52,244 nt of DNA from Rhizobium alarense. GTDB taxonomy: Bacteria; Pseudomonadota; Alphaproteobacteria; Rhizobiales; Rhizobiaceae. The DNA is taken from positions 1 to 52,244 of the forward strand of contig NZ_JAKGBU010000006.1 in the NCBI RefSeq assembly GCF_021555155.1, given 5' to 3'. Below the pieces are notes generated by a model, which worked only from the letters and a program-made list of their open reading frames with translations, searched no databases and was not told the origin of the DNA. Shown piece after piece: positions 50,435 to 52,244 of the stretch (the stretch's first letter is position 1; each line of letters opens with the position of its first letter). The translations under genes were made by a program, and so were the position numbers.

Positions 50435-52126
50435 ATGCTGCCGGGTGTGGCGACAACGACGGCGACCGCGGGCCAGGCGAGAGCGACGCCGGCCGCCCTG
50501 CCGATCGCGCCCGACGCCGCACGGCACACCGTCGGAGCCGCCACGCTTGCGAGCCTTCGCGCAGCGCTCATTCTGCGGCTGATCGAAACGCTCCATCGCC
50601 AGATTCAGGCCGGCGGACACCGCGCCGATCCGATGCACGACATGATCGAGGCCCTGCTCGACGCCATGGAGCCCGGCTTCTCCGACCTCGGGCCGGCCGA
50701 GAAGATCGAACGCTTCGCACGCCTTCTCGATCGCCTGCCCGCGGCCCAGCGGCGCTCGATGGAAAAACTGCTGCAGACCGCGCTCCTCGCGCTGCCGACC
50801 CGCATGCTGATGGAGGCAGTGCGCAACCCGGACGGACGGGAGGCGCGCCAACTTGCTGCGGCCGTCCTGCAGAACCCTGAATTCCTGGAGCGGCCGGCCG
50901 AAGGAGATCACGAGCCTGCGACCCAGCTCACGGCCCTTCAGACCCGTCTTTCCGATGCTGCCGCCAGGCTGCCGCCGCAATCGACCTATGCAACCGCCGA
51001 CGCCAAGACTTTGCAGACGCTGCTTCGCCATTATTTCGAGAGCGGGGCCGAACCGCGCATGGCAGGCCCGGAGCGCGGCGGCCATCTGCAAGCGACGCAC
51101 GGCGATCTTCCGGCCGGGCGACTGCAGGATGGATCCGTCCGCGGCAAGGCGGTGACGCACAGGCCGGACGCCGGGCCGACGGAGAGCCGGGGAACTGCCG
51201 CGGCCGATCAGATCCGGGTGCCGCCACGGCCGGCGAACGGCGCGGAACCGGCACGGGCGGCACCGAAGAACGAGAGCGTCCACGCCTTGCCGGTACGGCC
51301 TGCCGACAGCCGGGCCGCGGTCGACGGGGAGCGTGCGGTCGACATCATCGCCCCGCCGCCCGCCGATGCCCATCAGACCCTGCCGAAGCCGATCGTTGGC
51401 CTGATCCGCCATCTCCTGTCGAGCCTGACGGAATCCGAAACTGCCCTGCTCCGGCACCTGTTCGGAATTCGCCCCGACATCGCCGTCGCGACGGGCAACG
51501 AAGGTGCGACAACGGACGAATCCTATCTGCTTCTTTCCGACCTGATCCAGGAATCCGACGCCGCCGCGGAGGATGCCGGCCGTGCGTCCTCCGCGATCGC
51601 CCGACCCGCAAGGCCCGCGATGGCGGACGTGGAAATCTCCGCCGAAACGGACGGCTATCAGACCGTGCCGACATATGATCGCGACGAGCCTCCAGCGCAC
51701 CGCACACAACTGCCGCAGGCGTCGACGACTTCGGAGGCCCTCGGGGAAGAAGCCCAATCCCGCCCGGCGCCCGGCCCCACACAGGAGACGCCGGCCGAGC
51801 AGCCCGGCTGGCTGACCGGCCGCAGCGAGGCTGCGGCAGCCCTGGCGGCGCGAGAGCTCATCGTCGTCGGGTTCGTGCCCTACGCCCCCGCGACCGAAGA
51901 GCCTGCCGAGGACGAGCGGCGGGCGGACGAGGAGCCGGAGAATCCGCCGCAGGACAGTGCGAGAGAGGACACGGCCGGGCAGGGCGAGGAAGATGAGGGA
52001 GCGGCGGCGGAAGGCGAAGAGCAGGATCCCGCGCTCGACCGCAAACGCCAGCAGGTTTCCGACCTGGTTGCCGCGCCCGACCCGGGATTCGTCTTCTACC
52101 AGAAACACGGCGACTACTGGACCTGA
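50435..52126 (+). CDS. Large unrecognised protein with disordered acidic C-terminal half
   Basis: A 563-residue protein of unknown function. The N-terminal ~170 residues are helical (LASLRAALILRLIETLHRQI, MIEALLDAMEPGFSDLG, AEKIERFARLLDRLPAAQRR), followed by a second short helical block near residues 305-340 (LPKPIVGLIRHLLSSLTESE). The rest is Pro/Ala/Glu-rich and probably disordered, with an acidic run near residues 485-535 and a conserved-looking end PDPGFVFYQKHGDYWT. ATG 50435 is used because AAGGAG is 6 nt upstream; ATG 50429 touches that site. No signal peptide. A CtrA-type site lies upstream. Confidence 0.7.
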   Translation: MLPGVATTTATAGQARATPAALPIAPDAARHTVGAATLASLRAALILRLIETLHRQIQAGGHRADPMHDMIEALLDAMEPGFSDLGPAEKIERFARLLDRLPAAQRRSMEKLLQTALLALPTRMLMEAVRNPDGREARQLAAAVLQNPEFLERPAEGDHEPATQLTALQTRLSDAAARLPPQSTYATADAKTLQTLLRHYFESGAEPRMAGPERGGHLQATHGDLPAGRLQDGSVRGKAVTHRPDAGPTESRGTAAADQIRVPPRPANGAEPARAAPKNESVHALPVRPADSRAAVDGERAVDIIAPPPADAHQTLPKPIVGLIRHLLSSLTESETALLRHLFGIRPDIAVATGNEGATTDESYLLLSDLIQESDAAAEDAGRASSAIARPARPAMADVEISAETDGYQTVPTYDRDEPPAHRTQLPQASTTSEALGEEAQSRPAPGPTQETPAEQPGWLTGRSEAAAALAARELIVVGFVPYAPATEEPAEDERRADEEPENPPQDSAREDTAGQGEEDEGAAAEGEEQDPALDRKRQQVSDLVAAPDPGFVFYQKHGDYWT

Positions 52127-52168
52127 TCACAGGCTTCGGAGGGCGACGTACAGTTGTCCGACGAAAAA

Positions 52169-52194
52169 CCCCGCGGAGATCGCTCGCCGCGGGG
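52169..52194. terminator. Bidirectional terminator
   Basis: CCCCGCGG / CCGCGGGG with a 10-nt loop, preceded by AAAAA and followed by TTGTTTT. Read on the minus strand it ends in a perfect T run, so it best serves the gene entering from the right edge, while also closing the plus-strand gene ending at 52126. Confidence 0.85.
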
Positions 52195-52223
52195 CCGTTG
52201 TTTTCCGGACGGAACGCCCGCGT

Positions 52224-52244
52224 TTATTCCGCGCTGTTGCGGTT
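52224..52244 (-). CDS. Last codons of a gene entering from the right edge (tentative)
   Basis: On the minus strand the final bases read Asn-Arg-Asn-Ser-Ala-Glu then TAA, followed 30 bp later by a terminator with a T run in that direction. Too little is present to name the product. Confidence 0.35.
   Translation of the reverse strand, partial: NRNSAE

Noticed and set aside
50396-52108. A 570-codon minus-strand frame opposite the 563-residue unknown protein.
   Set aside because: The plus frame has a good ribosome site, helical blocks and a defined end; the minus frame is Arg/Gly/Leu-rich without a ribosome site. Neither has a known domain, so codon statistics would settle it, but the plus strand is favoured.
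1-52244. CRISPR arrays, complete insertion sequences and phage structural genes were looked for.
   Set aside because: No regularly spaced repeats, transposase motifs or phage genes were seen; only the integrase fragment near tRNA-Leu was found.

Overview
The window is high-GC DNA with rhizobial gene content, typical of the Alphaproteobacteria (Rhizobiaceae, close to Sinorhizobium/Ensifer or Shinella). The diagnostic features are a near-complete succinoglycan (EPS I) exo cluster, the frcRBCAK fructose-uptake operon beside pyrC, a BA14K-family protein and CtrA-type TTAA-N7-TTAA sites. Assignments rest on reading the translations against known families; no database search was run.

Region 1 (1-19.7 kb) is the succinoglycan cluster. 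On the minus strand exoH-K-L-A-M-O-N-P runs off the left edge as a tightly packed operon with overlapping starts and stops, and exoP is cut by the edge. Upstream lie exoT (-), exoW-exoV (+), exoU and exoX (-), then a 750 bp AT-rich control region, then exoY-F-Q-Z (+) closed by a clear terminator. The set covers UDP-glucose supply (ExoN), initiation (ExoY/ExoF, restrained by ExoX), six sugar-adding enzymes (ExoA, L, M, O, U, W), acetyl, succinyl and pyruvyl decoration (ExoZ, H, V), polymerisation and export (ExoP, Q, T) and chain trimming (ExoK). exoB is not in the window, and exoI is missing from its expected place between exoT and exoH.

Region 2 (19.7-34.1 kb) is accessory. It holds an RND efflux pump whose outer-membrane partner is reduced to a C-terminal remnant, small proteins, and a patatin-like lipoprotein. 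It also holds a MipA/OmpV-response regulator-sensor kinase unit, a phosphatase remnant, and an 881-residue protein joining a polyprenyl-phosphate glycosyltransferase, a GtrA flippase domain and an ArnT/PMT-like GT-C transferase. A near-identical 16 bp motif lies upstream of the patatin gene and of the mipA-regulator unit, and a looser version precedes the fusion gene, which suggests one envelope-modification regulon. The region ends in an integrase remnant just downstream of a tRNA-Leu(CAG) gene, so it may be an old tRNA-targeted island.

Region 3 (34.1-45.6 kb) looks like stable chromosome. It has a phosphohexomutase, BA14K, a SelW-like protein, DoxX, a single-domain receiver facing a Crp/Fnr regulator, and pyrC. 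The fructose ABC transporter operon frcBCAK follows, with the divergent ROK repressor frcR and a FucU-type mutarotase.

Region 4 (45.6-52.2 kb) carries a class I glutamine amidotransferase, a D-2-hydroxyacid dehydrogenase and an RNase D-like exonuclease. It ends with three unrecognised genes associated with two perfect TTAA-N7-TTAA sites, a strong terminator, and the last codons of a gene entering from the right.
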